From QNFN01 sp964195335 (GTDB lineage: Bacteria > Pseudomonadota > Gammaproteobacteria > QNFN01), in assembly GCA_964195335.1 (NCBI GenBank), contig CAXMPC010000191.1:1-23726 (forward strand): a stretch of DNA of 23,726 nt, written 5' to 3'. This document shows, piece after piece, positions 15,294 through 23,726 of this stretch (within the stretch, counting starts at the first letter, position 1; every line of letters begins with the position of its first letter). A program made the translations under genes and the position numbers. The notes below the pieces were generated by a model. It was not told where the DNA came from. It saw nothing but the letters and a program-made list of their open reading frames with translations, and did not search any database.

Positions 15294-16583
15294 CTAGCTG
15301 GCCGGGCTGCCGGCGGCGCGCAGCAGCTCACCCTCGGCACTGTCCTGGCTGGGCAGGCGCACGGCGCCGACCGGGCCGCTGCTGGCCGTCAGCTGGCCGG
15401 CTTCATCTGCGGCGAGTCTGGCCGCCTCGCGGAAGCACTTCGCTGCGGCCTCGTGTTCGCCGAGGTGCTCGAGCAGGGCACCGAGTTCACGCTGGGTCTC
15501 CACCGAGGGCTGCACCGCCAGGCTTCCCTCGAACGCACTCCGCGCCTTGCCCCAAAGCTTGTTGCGCACGGCCAGGCGGCCAACTGTCAGCAACAGCAGC
15601 GGGTTGCGTGGATCACCGGCCAGCCAGCTCTCGGCCACATCGAGCTGACGCGCCGGCTTGCCACCTTCGACCAGGCCGTAGAGGTGCACCAGGCGGTCGC
15701 TCAGGTGCCGGTTGATGCTCTCGCGAAGCAACGGCTCGGCCACGGAGCCACGACCGAAACGGACCAGGTGACGGACGTAGGTCAGCACCAGCAGCTCGCC
15801 GGCGCGCAGGTCCTTGGGCACCCGCTGCCAGATCGCTCTCAAGGCATCAACATCGTCCTCGCCCGCCGCCGTGTCGAGCAGTTCGCCGAATACCTTGAGC
15901 TCGAGCACCGTGTACTCGTTGGCCGGAATCACCTTGCGTCGGCGCAGTTCCGGCAGCAGCGTGCTGAGTCGCTGCCAGTCATTAAGCTCGAGCAGCAGTC
16001 GCATCTGCAGCTTGAGGACGTGACGGTGACGAGGTGCCTGGCGAACAAGCTGGGCCAGGGTCGACTCGGCCTGCTCCAGCTGTTGGTGTTCGAGCTGCAG
16101 CTCGGCCTGGGTCAGGCCGATCGCCAGCCGGGCTTCGGGCAGACTGTCGTGTGCCAGCCGCAGGTAGTGATCACGACGGTCGTCGGCACCGAGCTCCTGG
16201 GCCGCACGCGCGGCCGAGAGGTAGTGCAGCAACGGGGTCTCGCTGTCGTCGGCCCGCTGCAGCAGTCGGCGTTCGGCCTGGGTCCAGTCGCCTTCGGCGT
16301 AGGCGAGCAGCCCCTCGGTCAGGCCGCGTTGCGCCTTCAGGTTGCGTCGTCGCTCGCGCCAGCCACGCCAGCGCTGCGGCAGGCGCGCCGCGCCCCCGGT
16401 CAGGCGCAAGGTGTAATAGAGCAGCGCGAAAACGACCAGGACCAGCACCACCAGCACCGCAAGCGACATCTCGACGGTCCAGTTACCGACCGCGATCAGG
16501 ACGTAGCCGGCATCACTGAGCAGTAGCAGCGCCGCGGCGGTGGCCGCGAACAGGATCAGTAGCAGACCGACGAGGAGTTTCAC
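15294..16583 (-). CDS. hemY: HemY, membrane-anchored TPR protein of the hem operon
   Basis: Inner-membrane protein of the gammaproteobacterial HemY family (unrelated to the protoporphyrinogen oxidase also called HemY). It is linked to late heme synthesis, but its exact role is unsettled. 429 residues: two N-terminal membrane segments at about 1-22 and 38-60, then a basic stretch (RWRGWRERRRNLKAQRGLTE), then a helical TPR-type domain to the end. Typical pieces are LTEGLLAYAEGDWTQAERRL and LLLTVGRLAVRNKLWGKAR, both matching family blocks. The C-terminal ~30 residues are low complexity. Its start overlaps the hemX stop codon by 4 bases, making it the last gene of hemCDXY. Confidence 0.94.
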   Translation of the reverse strand: MKLLVGLLLILFAATAAALLLLSDAGYVLIAVGNWTVEMSLAVLVVLVLVVFALLYYTLRLTGGAARLPQRWRGWRERRRNLKAQRGLTEGLLAYAEGDWTQAERRLLQRADDSETPLLHYLSAARAAQELGADDRRDHYLRLAHDSLPEARLAIGLTQAELQLEHQQLEQAESTLAQLVRQAPRHRHVLKLQMRLLLELNDWQRLSTLLPELRRRKVIPANEYTVLELKVFGELLDTAAGEDDVDALRAIWQRVPKDLRAGELLVLTYVRHLVRFGRGSVAEPLLRESINRHLSDRLVHLYGLVEGGKPARQLDVAESWLAGDPRNPLLLLTVGRLAVRNKLWGKARSAFEGSLAVQPSVETQRELGALLEHLGEHEAAAKCFREAARLAADEAGQLTASSGPVGAVRLPSQDSAEGELLRAAGSPAS

Positions 16584-17815
16584 GATCCGCCGCCGCCCCT
16601 AGCCTCGCGGTAGGCTGGCACTTCACGCATCGCCCGCAACGCACCACCCACATCGGGTAGCGGCGGCGCGATGTCGATCGCGAGCAGGCGGTCGAGCTCG
16701 GCCACCGTCGCCTGGGTCGAGGCGTTTTCCTGGTCGAAGTAGGTCGTAGCCCAATCGCGCGCGCTGCGCAGGCTCTCGGCGTAAAGCGGGGCCTCGCCAC
16801 GCAGCAGCGCCAGACGTGCCGCGTCAAGCTGCAGGCGCAGGTTCTGGTAGAGGAAGTACTCGAGTTCCGGTGCGAGCATGGCCTTGACCGGCTCGTCGTT
16901 GCGCCGCACCTCGACCAGTCCCTTGACCTCCTCCCAGGCCACCTCCAGCGCCTCGCGCCAGTCCTCGCCACGCGCGGCGGCTTCCGAGTCCTTGTCGCCA
17001 GCACCACGGGTGTCGCCCGGACGGTAACGGGCACCGAGCACCGGCAGGGTTCTGGCGCGCTTGGCCAGGCTGCGCAGGGAGAGAGCGAGCCCTTCGATGT
17101 CGACCTCAGGCACCGCGCGCAAGGCCGCAACCTCGTCGCTCACCTGCTCGCGTACGCCGAGCCAGGCGGAGTCACCGAGGTCATGCAGGCGGCGGTCAGC
17201 GGCCTCGAGCGCGGCGATGGCGGCATGGACGTCGCGGGCCAGCATCAGGCGGTGGGCGGCAATGCGCATCAGGTACTCGATCTCGGCGATCACCCAACGG
17301 TTGCGGTCCTGCCCCACCTCTTCGCGCAATGCCTGGTAGGTCTGCTCGGCGAGCTCGCGCTGGTGCTCCAGCGCCGTCACCTGGGCGGCGATGGCGGACG
17401 CCTGCTCGGCGAGTTGCGCCTCGAGCGCGACCGCACGGCTGTCGCTGGCGGCCAGGGCGGCGACCAGGCGTTGGTCAAGGGCCACCTGGTCGGTGGTAAA
17501 CGTGGCCACCCGGGCGGACAGGTTCTGCCAGGCGAGGTAGCCACCGAGCCAGGCGACCAGAGCGACCAGCAGCGCGAGGATGGCGAGCCACGGCATCTTG
17601 CCCGTGGGGGCGGCGCCGCCAGTGTCGTCCGGCCGCGGCAGCACCTTCACCTCCTCGACCGGCGGTTCATTGCCGGCTTCGGGCCCGGTGAGAGCCTCGG
17701 GCTCGGGGTCGCCTTCGTGCGTCGGGTTTTCTTCGGCGCCGTTGGCGGGCGTCGCCGTCTCCTCAGCGTCCTCTGCTTCGGCCGGGACGGGTTCCTTGCG
17801 ATCCGGATCGGTCAT
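16580..17815 (-). CDS. hemX: HemX family protein (uroporphyrinogen-III C-methyltransferase-like name, no methyltransferase domain)
   Basis: 411-residue single-pass membrane protein encoded with hemC and hemD. The first ~70 residues are acidic and Pro/Ala-rich and lie in the cytoplasm. One membrane helix spans about 74-96 (MPWLAILALLVALVAWLGGY). After it comes a long alpha-helical, probably coiled-coil periplasmic region (ARVATFTTDQVALDQRLVA onward) with the family segments WVIAEIEYLMRIAAHRLML and LEYFLYQNLRLQLDAARLAL. No SAM-binding motif is visible, so the frequent annotation as a methyltransferase is not supported by the sequence. It overlaps hemD and hemY by 4 bases each. Function uncertain; thought to act with HemY. 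Confidence 0.93.
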   Translation of the reverse strand: MTDPDRKEPVPAEAEDAEETATPANGAEENPTHEGDPEPEALTGPEAGNEPPVEEVKVLPRPDDTGGAAPTGKMPWLAILALLVALVAWLGGYLAWQNLSARVATFTTDQVALDQRLVAALAASDSRAVALEAQLAEQASAIAAQVTALEHQRELAEQTYQALREEVGQDRNRWVIAEIEYLMRIAAHRLMLARDVHAAIAALEAADRRLHDLGDSAWLGVREQVSDEVAALRAVPEVDIEGLALSLRSLAKRARTLPVLGARYRPGDTRGAGDKDSEAAARGEDWREALEVAWEEVKGLVEVRRNDEPVKAMLAPELEYFLYQNLRLQLDAARLALLRGEAPLYAESLRSARDWATTYFDQENASTQATVAELDRLLAIDIAPPLPDVGGALRAMREVPAYREARGGGGS

Positions 17816-18624
17816 CTCTGATCTCTTCGTTCGGTCTCAGCCTGCCGCCAGGCGACGACGGCCTCGAACAGTCCCTGGTCGCTCGCCGAACGTGCCACCC
17901 GTGCCGCTTGTCCGACGCCCAGACCTTGAGCCTGTTGTAGCACACGACTGCTGGCGACAACCAGCGGTGTCGTTCGCAACAGTGCCTCACCCTCGGGACC
18001 GAGCAGGGTGAGCAGGTTGCACAGCCCCTCGGCACTGGTGATGACGACCACGCCGACCTCACCGTCGCGCCAACGGTCGCACAGCGGCGCGCTGTCGACC
18101 TCGGGCAAGGTGCGGCGGTAGACCTCGGCGTAGACCACCTCGGCACCACGATCGCGCAGCGTCTCGGCGAGCAGTTCGCGTCCGCCCTCACCGCGGAAGA
18201 TGACCACGCGCTTGCCGGCCATGTCGCTGAGCGCCGACTGCTCCAGAAGCGCCTCGCTGTCAAAACGGTCCGCGGGACGGATCGCCGGCTCCAGTCCGCG
18301 CTCGATCAAGGCCTGCGCGGTCGCCTCGCCGATCGACGCCGTGACCAGATCCGGCGGCCAGTCACACCGTGCGCGCACCGCGGTCACGCCCTGCTCGACA
18401 GCGTTGGCGCTGATGAAGATGGCGAGGTCGAAACCGTCTAGCACGTCGATCACGGCCGCTGCCGCGGCCGGGTCGGCTGGCGGCGTGATGGTGATCACCG
18501 GGAAACGGATCGGGGTACCGCCAGCAGCGGCGATCAGGTCGCAGAGCGGTTCGGCCTGGTGCGCCGGTCGTGTGACCAGCACGCCGAGGCCTGCCAGCGG
18601 GCGCGCCGCCGGGTCGGAGGTCAT
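17812..18624 (-). CDS. hemD: Uroporphyrinogen-III synthase HemD
   Basis: Closes hydroxymethylbilane, the HemC product, to uroporphyrinogen III with inversion of ring D. 270 residues. The family is weakly conserved, but the characteristic pieces are present: VLVTRPAHQAEPL at the start, DLAIFISANAVEQGV, GKRVVIFRGEGGRELLAETL, EVVYAEVYRRTLP, and VVVITSAEGLCNLL in the second domain. Its ATG overlaps the hemC stop codon by 4 bases and its stop overlaps hemX by 4 bases, placing it second in the hem operon. Confidence 0.95.
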   Translation of the reverse strand: MTSDPAARPLAGLGVLVTRPAHQAEPLCDLIAAAGGTPIRFPVITITPPADPAAAAAVIDVLDGFDLAIFISANAVEQGVTAVRARCDWPPDLVTASIGEATAQALIERGLEPAIRPADRFDSEALLEQSALSDMAGKRVVIFRGEGGRELLAETLRDRGAEVVYAEVYRRTLPEVDSAPLCDRWRDGEVGVVVITSAEGLCNLLTLLGPEGEALLRTTPLVVASSRVLQQAQGLGVGQAARVARSASDQGLFEAVVAWRQAETERRDQR

Positions 18625-19559
18625 TCCGGTTGGCCGGCGTAGACGTCGCGCAGGATGCGGTCGGCTCCGCGTCCGAGGAGTTCCTCGGCCAGCCCGGTAC
18701 CGAGGGCTTCCGCCTCGGCGGCCGTGCCACGTCGTTCGCCCTGGATCAGCTCGCTGCCATCCGGCGCGCCGACCAGTCCGCGCAGCCAGACCTGGTCGCC
18801 ATCGACCACGGCGTAGCCAGCGATCGGTACCTGGCAGCCACCCATCAGGCGGGCGTTGAACGCCCGCTCGGCCGACACCTGCACCGTGGTGACCGGGTCT
18901 GCAAGCGGAGCCAGTAACGTATTGATCCGGGTGTCATCGGCACGGCACTCGATCCCGATCGCCCCCTGGCCGATGGCCGGCAGGCTCTGTTCTGGGGCGA
19001 GCAGTTCACGGATGCGCTCGCCGAATCCGAGGCGCAGCAGGCCGGCCCCGGCGAGGATCACCGCGTCGTAATCACCGGCGTCGAGCTTTGCCAGACGCGA
19101 GTTGACGTTGCCGCGCAGGTCGCGGATCTGCAGGTCGCCACGCCACGCCAGCAGCTGACACTGGCGTCGCAGGCTGCAGGTACCGACCCTGGCCCCTTCG
19201 GGCAGGTCTGCGAGGGCCGCGTAGGTGTTGGAGACGAAGGCATCGCGGTGCTCGGCACGATCGAGGATGACCGCCAGGTGCAATCCCTCCGGGAACTCGA
19301 TCGGCACGTCCTTCATCGAGTGAACCGCAAGATCGGCCCGTCCCTCGAGCATGCCCTGCTCCAGCTCCTTGACGAACAGCCCCTTGCCGCCGACCTTGGC
19401 CAGCGGACTGTCGAGGATCTTGTCGCCGCGCGTGGTCATCTTGATCAGTTCCACAGCCAGGCCGGGATTGTGGCTCTGCAGCTCGGCGGCAACGTGCTCG
19501 GCCTGCCAGAGGGCCAGCGGGCTCTTGCGCGTGGCAATGCGGACGGTGTCGACGGTCAT
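18621..19559 (-). CDS. hemC: Porphobilinogen deaminase HemC
   Basis: Polymerises four porphobilinogen molecules to hydroxymethylbilane in tetrapyrrole synthesis. 312 residues. Seen: RIATRKSPLALWQAEHV at the N-terminus, KGLFVKELEQGML, HSMKDVP with the catalytic D84, GTCSLRRQCQLLAW, RDLRGNVNSRL, and the dipyrromethane-cofactor cysteine C242 in LMGGCQVPIAGYA. It is the first gene of hemCDXY. The 141-base spacer to the divergent thioredoxin-like gene must hold its promoter, but I see no convincing hexamer pair for it. Confidence 0.98.
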   Translation of the reverse strand: MTVDTVRIATRKSPLALWQAEHVAAELQSHNPGLAVELIKMTTRGDKILDSPLAKVGGKGLFVKELEQGMLEGRADLAVHSMKDVPIEFPEGLHLAVILDRAEHRDAFVSNTYAALADLPEGARVGTCSLRRQCQLLAWRGDLQIRDLRGNVNSRLAKLDAGDYDAVILAGAGLLRLGFGERIRELLAPEQSLPAIGQGAIGIECRADDTRINTLLAPLADPVTTVQVSAERAFNARLMGGCQVPIAGYAVVDGDQVWLRGLVGAPDGSELIQGERRGTAAEAEALGTGLAEELLGRGADRILRDVYAGQPE

Positions 19560-19664
19560 GAGCTGGCCTCGGGGCGGGGAACGGGGATGGTATCGACGCC
19601 CGCCAGCGGTGGCAAACGCCCGGCCATGACCGGCTCCGGGTAACCCCTTACCCCGTCATTGGTA

Positions 19665-19693
19665 TTCACCAGTGGCACCGGTGACCGTTAGAT
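19665..19693 (+). promoter_or_regulatory. Possible promoter giving a leaderless thioredoxin-like mRNA
   Basis: TTCACC (19665-19670) and TTAGAT (19688-19693) are exactly 17 bases apart. A start site about 7 bases after the -10 would fall on or next to the ATG at 19701, and no Shine-Dalgarno sequence is visible before that ATG. Prediction by eye. Confidence 0.3.
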
Positions 19694-19700
19694 TGTGGCC

Positions 19701-20231
19701 ATGAGCACGACCGCCAGCATCCGTCGGGCAGGTTCGAGTCCGCGCCTGCACTGGCTGCTCGGCGCCCTGCTGCTCGGCACCTGCTCGCTGGCCGCCGCCC
19801 AGGAGCCGATCCCCGACGCCGATGACCTGCAGCGCCTTGGCGGTAAAATCCGTAATGACGGGACGCCTCTTGTGCTGGTGATTTGGGCCCACGACTGCCC
19901 CTACTGCAAGGTCCTCGACGAACAGATCCTGCGCCCGCTGCAAGCAAGCGGCGAACTGGCTGGTCGCGCCCTGCTGCGCAAGATCGACCTGGACGGCGCC
20001 GGACTGCGTGATTTTGACGGCCAACGAATCGACGGCTGGAGCTTCGCCGACCGCTACCGCGCCAAACTGACCCCGACCGTGCTGTTTCTCGACGCCGAAG
20101 GTAACGAACTGGCCGAACGCATGGTCGGCATCAACACCGTCGACTTCTACCCGGCCTATCTCGACCGCGCCATCGATGCCGCGGGCAAGCGCCTGCGCGC
20201 AGGCGACCCTCCGTTCAGCCCCCGCCCCTGA
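19701..20231 (+). CDS. Periplasmic thioredoxin-fold protein with CPYC motif
   Basis: 176 residues. A basic N-terminus (SIRRAGSSPR) and hydrophobic core (LHWLLGALLLGTCSLAAA) form a signal peptide, with probable cleavage after AAA near residue 33. The mature part is a thioredoxin fold: VLVIWAHDCPYCKVLDE with active-site C66 and C69, a following KIDLDG strand, and the cis-proline loop LTPTVLFLDAEG (P125). It resembles SoxW-like and DsbC-related single-domain thioredoxins that keep periplasmic thiols reduced or oxidised. SoxW is suggested only by the fold and the soxZ gene about 3.3 kb away. No dsbD-type partner is adjacent. It converges on the response-regulator gene and overlaps it by 17 bases. 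An in-frame GTG at 19695 is an alternative start. Confidence 0.88.
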   Translation: MSTTASIRRAGSSPRLHWLLGALLLGTCSLAAAQEPIPDADDLQRLGGKIRNDGTPLVLVIWAHDCPYCKVLDEQILRPLQASGELAGRALLRKIDLDGAGLRDFDGQRIDGWSFADRYRAKLTPTVLFLDAEGNELAERMVGINTVDFYPAYLDRAIDAAGKRLRAGDPPFSPRP

Positions 20232-20946
20232 GCATGGCGCGCAGCGCCGCGGCGTGGCGCCGGCTTACCTCCAGCCGCTCATCACTGCCGGTAAGTTCGA
20301 CCCGCAGCACCCCGCCATCGTGCACCAGCGCCCGCAGGGTATCGCGTGCCACCAGGGCATTGCGGTGGATGCGCACGAAGCGCTCACCGAACTCCTCATG
20401 CAGCGACTTCAGCGACTCCTCGAGCAGTAACTCGCCGTCACGGTAGACCACGCGCACGTACTTCTGGTCGGCCTGCAAGAAGATCACCTCGTCGACCGGC
20501 ACCATCACCAGGTCGCCGTGACGCCGGGCGCAGAGATGGGTCCGGGCCGATGACTCACTGCTGTCGACCAGGGCACTCAGCTGCGCCCGGTTGATGCGTG
20601 CGCAACTGGCCAATGCCTCGGCCAGGCGCTCGGCGCGGATCGGCTTGAGCAGGTAGTCGACGGCGTGGCGGTCGAACGCCTCCAGCGCGTGCTCACCGTA
20701 GGCGGTGGTGAACACTACCGCTGGCGGTGTCGCCAGCAGTTCGAGATGGCGCGCGGCCTCGAGCCCGTCCATCCCCGGCATACGGATGTCGAGCAGAACG
20801 ACGTCGGGACGCAGGCGTGTCGCCGCCTTGAGCGCCTCGGTCCCGTTGCCCGCCTCGCCGGCCAGCTCGATCCCGGGCAGCGTATCGAGCTGGCGTCGCA
20901 GCCGTTCACGCGCCAGCGGTTCATCGTCCACCACCAGGACGCGCAT
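20215..20946 (-). CDS. algR: LytTR-type response regulator, AlgR family
   Basis: 243-residue DNA-binding response regulator. The receiver domain (about 1-115) has the acidic pair D7/D8 (VLVVDDEPLARERL), phosphoacceptor D53 (DVVLLDIRMPGMDG) and K101 (YLLKPI). The C-terminal LytTR domain (about 140-240) has VDEVIFLQADQKYVRVVYRD and RFVRIHRNALVARDTLRAL. It starts at an ATG sharing one base with the stop codon of the kinase gene upstream (TGATG), so the pair is translationally coupled; a GTG one codon earlier is possible. In Pseudomonas the order argH-algZ-algR-hemC is conserved and AlgR controls alginate and type IV pili. The targets in this organism are unknown. Confidence 0.93.
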   Translation of the reverse strand: MRVLVVDDEPLARERLRRQLDTLPGIELAGEAGNGTEALKAATRLRPDVVLLDIRMPGMDGLEAARHLELLATPPAVVFTTAYGEHALEAFDRHAVDYLLKPIRAERLAEALASCARINRAQLSALVDSSESSARTHLCARRHGDLVMVPVDEVIFLQADQKYVRVVYRDGELLLEESLKSLHEEFGERFVRIHRNALVARDTLRALVHDGGVLRVELTGSDERLEVSRRHAAALRAMLRGGG

Positions 20947-22001
20947 CACGTCCCCCGACCTGGCGGCAGCTGCAGGGTGGCGCGGAAACGGTCCTCGGTC
21001 ACGATCGTCTGCAGCAGGCCTTTGCGACCGTAGAAAACCGCCAGCCTGGCGTCGATGTTCTCCAGTGCCATGTGGTTGCCGCTCTCACGGTTACCCCGGC
21101 GCACGGGTAACGGATTGTCGATCACCAGCACGGCATCCGCTCCATCACGACTGCCACGTACGCTCAGCGTACCGCCCTCTGCTCGCGGCTCGATGCCATG
21201 GTAGACGGCATTTTCGAGCAGCGGCTGGACGATCAGCGCCGGCACCGCGAGGTCGCCGTCGAGCTCATCGACATCCCAGTCGATGTGCAGGCGGTCACCG
21301 AGACGCAGCTGCTCGATGTTCAGGTAACGGTGGGCCAGCTCCAGCTCGAGTGCCAGCGTCACCCCTTCGGTTGGATTGCCCAGGCTGGCGCGGAACAGCT
21401 CGGCGAGATCCTCGATCGTCGCTTCGGCCAGCTCCGGCCGGGTGCGCGTCAGGCTGGCGACCGTGTTGAGGCTGTTGAACAGGAAATGCGGGCGAATGCG
21501 CGCTTGTAGCGCTTCGAGATGGGCGCGCGACTCGGCCAGTACCTGGCGCTGCCACTGGTGGCGGACGTAGAAGTAGCGCAGGGACACGGCCGAGGCGATG
21601 GCGCCGATGGCCAGACTGCGCCAGAGAAAGCCGTCGCGCCAACCACCCGGCAGCAGCTGGTCGATCCCGAGACGGTCGGCCAGCGCCTGGGCCACCAGCG
21701 TCACCAGCACGATCACGGCGAGTAGTAGCAGGTAGGCCAGTGTTGCCGCCGGGACGTCGCCGAGACGCGCCAGGTAACGGCGCGCGAGGCAGAGGACCGC
21801 CGTGCCGGTCAGCGCGACCCACTGCACGAACAGCGACACCAGGCCGAGGTCGGACCAGCGGTCGCCGCCCGTGGCCGGGGCCAGGGTCAGTACCAGGGCC
21901 AGCATTTCGCCAATCACGACCACGGCGAACACGATGCGCAACCCGCAGAAATCGGGCAGGAATGTGGTCGGAATGTCGCTGGCGGTCGGCTGGCGGCCCA
22001 T
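20946..22001 (-). CDS. algZ: Membrane sensor histidine kinase, AlgZ/FimS family
   Basis: 351-residue LytS-type sensor kinase, partner of the adjacent response regulator. The N-terminal ~145 residues hold about four membrane helices (around 20-42, 54-72, 86-108 and 128-145). The His_kinase domain follows with phosphoacceptor H172 in ARIRPHFLFNSLNTVASL. The ATP-binding part has the N-box VQPLLENAVYHGI (N264), but the G1 region reads LVIDNPLP instead of a DNG-type box, followed by GNHMALENIDARL. Loss of standard nucleotide-binding boxes is a known feature of AlgZ/FimS. Divergent from argH with a 102-base spacer, the Pseudomonas arrangement. Confidence 0.92.
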   Translation of the reverse strand: MGRQPTASDIPTTFLPDFCGLRIVFAVVVIGEMLALVLTLAPATGGDRWSDLGLVSLFVQWVALTGTAVLCLARRYLARLGDVPAATLAYLLLLAVIVLVTLVAQALADRLGIDQLLPGGWRDGFLWRSLAIGAIASAVSLRYFYVRHQWQRQVLAESRAHLEALQARIRPHFLFNSLNTVASLTRTRPELAEATIEDLAELFRASLGNPTEGVTLALELELAHRYLNIEQLRLGDRLHIDWDVDELDGDLAVPALIVQPLLENAVYHGIEPRAEGGTLSVRGSRDGADAVLVIDNPLPVRRGNRESGNHMALENIDARLAVFYGRKGLLQTIVTEDRFRATLQLPPGRGT

Positions 22002-22056
22002 GGCACCTGTTCGTTTTTTCCCGCGCCAAGTCTAGCCGGAATACCCTTTGGCTGAC

Positions 22057-22065
22057 TGGTATACT
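22057..22065 (+). promoter_or_regulatory. Extended -10 promoter of argH
   Basis: TGGTATACT contains the extended -10 TGn followed by TATACT, 38 bases before the argH ATG. No good -35 is seen, which is normal for extended -10 promoters. The core GTATAC is palindromic and could also serve the divergent algZ gene (weaker). Confidence 0.5.
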
Positions 22066-22103
22066 GCGCGCCTTTTCCATCCAAGCACCGACGGGCAGCA
22101 GTG

Positions 22104-23510
<1,407 letters not shown>

Positions 23511-23523
23511 GGTCGTTGGAAAC

Positions 23524-23549
23524 GGGGGCGCCGCGAACGCGGCGCCCCC
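23524..23549. terminator. GC-rich hairpin between converging argH and soxZ
   Basis: A perfect 12-base inverted repeat, GGGGGCGCCGCG and CGCGGCGCCCCC, with only 2 bases between the arms (in practice an 11-base stem with a 4-base loop). It starts 13 bases after the argH stop codon and ends 6 bases before the soxZ stop codon. The plus strand lacks a T run; the minus strand has a short CGTTTCC. It probably ends transcription from both sides. Confidence 0.65.
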
Positions 23550-23555
23550 TGCCAA

Positions 23556-23726
23556 TCACTTGACCTTGGCTTCGATCGAGTCGCTCTTGCCCTTATTGTC
23601 GATCCAGCTCAGCTTGACCGCGTCACCCGACTTGGCGCCCTTGAACTTGAACGCGATGTAGGGGTTCTTCGACACTGCCGGACCCCACTGGGCCGTCATC
23701 ACCACCTTGCCCGCGTGCTCACAGGT
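23556..23726 (-). CDS. soxZ: Sulfur-oxidation protein SoxZ (N-terminus outside window)
   Basis: The last 56 codons and a TGA stop are present; the gene enters from beyond the right edge. The translation starts TCEHAGKVVMTAQWGPAVSK, then NPYIAFKFKGAKSGD, LSWIDNKGKSDS and EAKVK, which matches the C-terminal half of SoxZ as I know it, including MTAQWGP and SKNPY. SoxZ pairs with SoxY to make the periplasmic carrier on which thiosulfate-derived sulfur is oxidised by the Sox system. It usually follows soxY, so soxY is expected just outside the window. About 45-50 N-terminal residues are missing because of the cut. Confidence 0.92.
   Translation of the reverse strand, partial: TCEHAGKVVMTAQWGPAVSKNPYIAFKFKGAKSGDAVKLSWIDNKGKSDSIEAKVK

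Noticed and set aside
15237..16526. 429-codon plus-strand open frame
   Set aside because: Antisense to hemY, which has family blocks and overlaps hemX by ATGA.
16580..17815. Uroporphyrinogen-III C-methyltransferase activity for hemX
   Set aside because: The name is common in databases, but the protein shows one membrane helix and a coiled coil with no SAM-binding methyltransferase motifs.

Overview
The window is chromosomal DNA from a high-GC gammaproteobacterium. Three things point there: the rpsU-(yqeY)-dnaG-rpoD macromolecular-synthesis operon, divergent plsY/folB, and the block argH / algZ-algR / hemC-hemD-hemX-hemY known from Pseudomonas and relatives. At the right edge the last 56 codons of a gene on the minus strand read clearly as SoxZ. 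The organism is therefore probably a sulfur oxidiser (Chromatiales-like or similar; the exact lineage is an inference). Nearly all genes are conserved housekeeping genes. I see no transposase, phage, CRISPR array, tRNA or rRNA.

Layout. 1-4041, minus strand: rpsU, yqeY, dnaG and rpoD (3' end cut by the window), behind a good sigma70-type promoter upstream of rpsU. tsaD (4166-5194) is divergent from it. 5195-5438 is intergenic with two REP/BIME-like repeat units. plsY (minus) is divergent from folB-folK and a small zinc-ribbon gene (plus). 7289-7505 holds further copies of the same repeat. 7506-11798, minus strand: uup, rlmKL and a small membrane-protein gene form a tightly overlapping unit. 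ubiD (plus) is divergent from uup and is followed by an orphan ParA-type ATPase gene and a 2Fe-2S/FAD/NAD(P)H reductase gene. 15294-19559, minus strand: hemC-hemD-hemX-hemY, each pair overlapping by 4 bases. A periplasmic thioredoxin-like gene (plus) lies between hemC and the minus-strand algZ-algR pair. argH (plus) is divergent from algZ and converges on soxZ across a perfect GC-rich hairpin.

How the genes work together: the left operon couples translation (S21), replication priming (DnaG) and housekeeping transcription (RpoD). tsaD (tRNA t6A), rlmKL (23S rRNA methylation) and uup (ABC-F ATPase) are translation-related. folB-folK make the pterin part of folate. UbiD with a flavin-type reductase fits ubiquinone synthesis. 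hemC and hemD make uroporphyrinogen III, with HemX and HemY as membrane-associated partners.

I did not find a convincing new multigene system. The items most worth a second look are the repeat family with an invariant 29-base right half in four copies, the partnerless ParA, the thioredoxin-like gene interrupting the algR-hemC junction, the coupled small genes (zinc-ribbon protein after folK, membrane protein after rlmKL), and the S21 with an Arg/Gly-rich tail.
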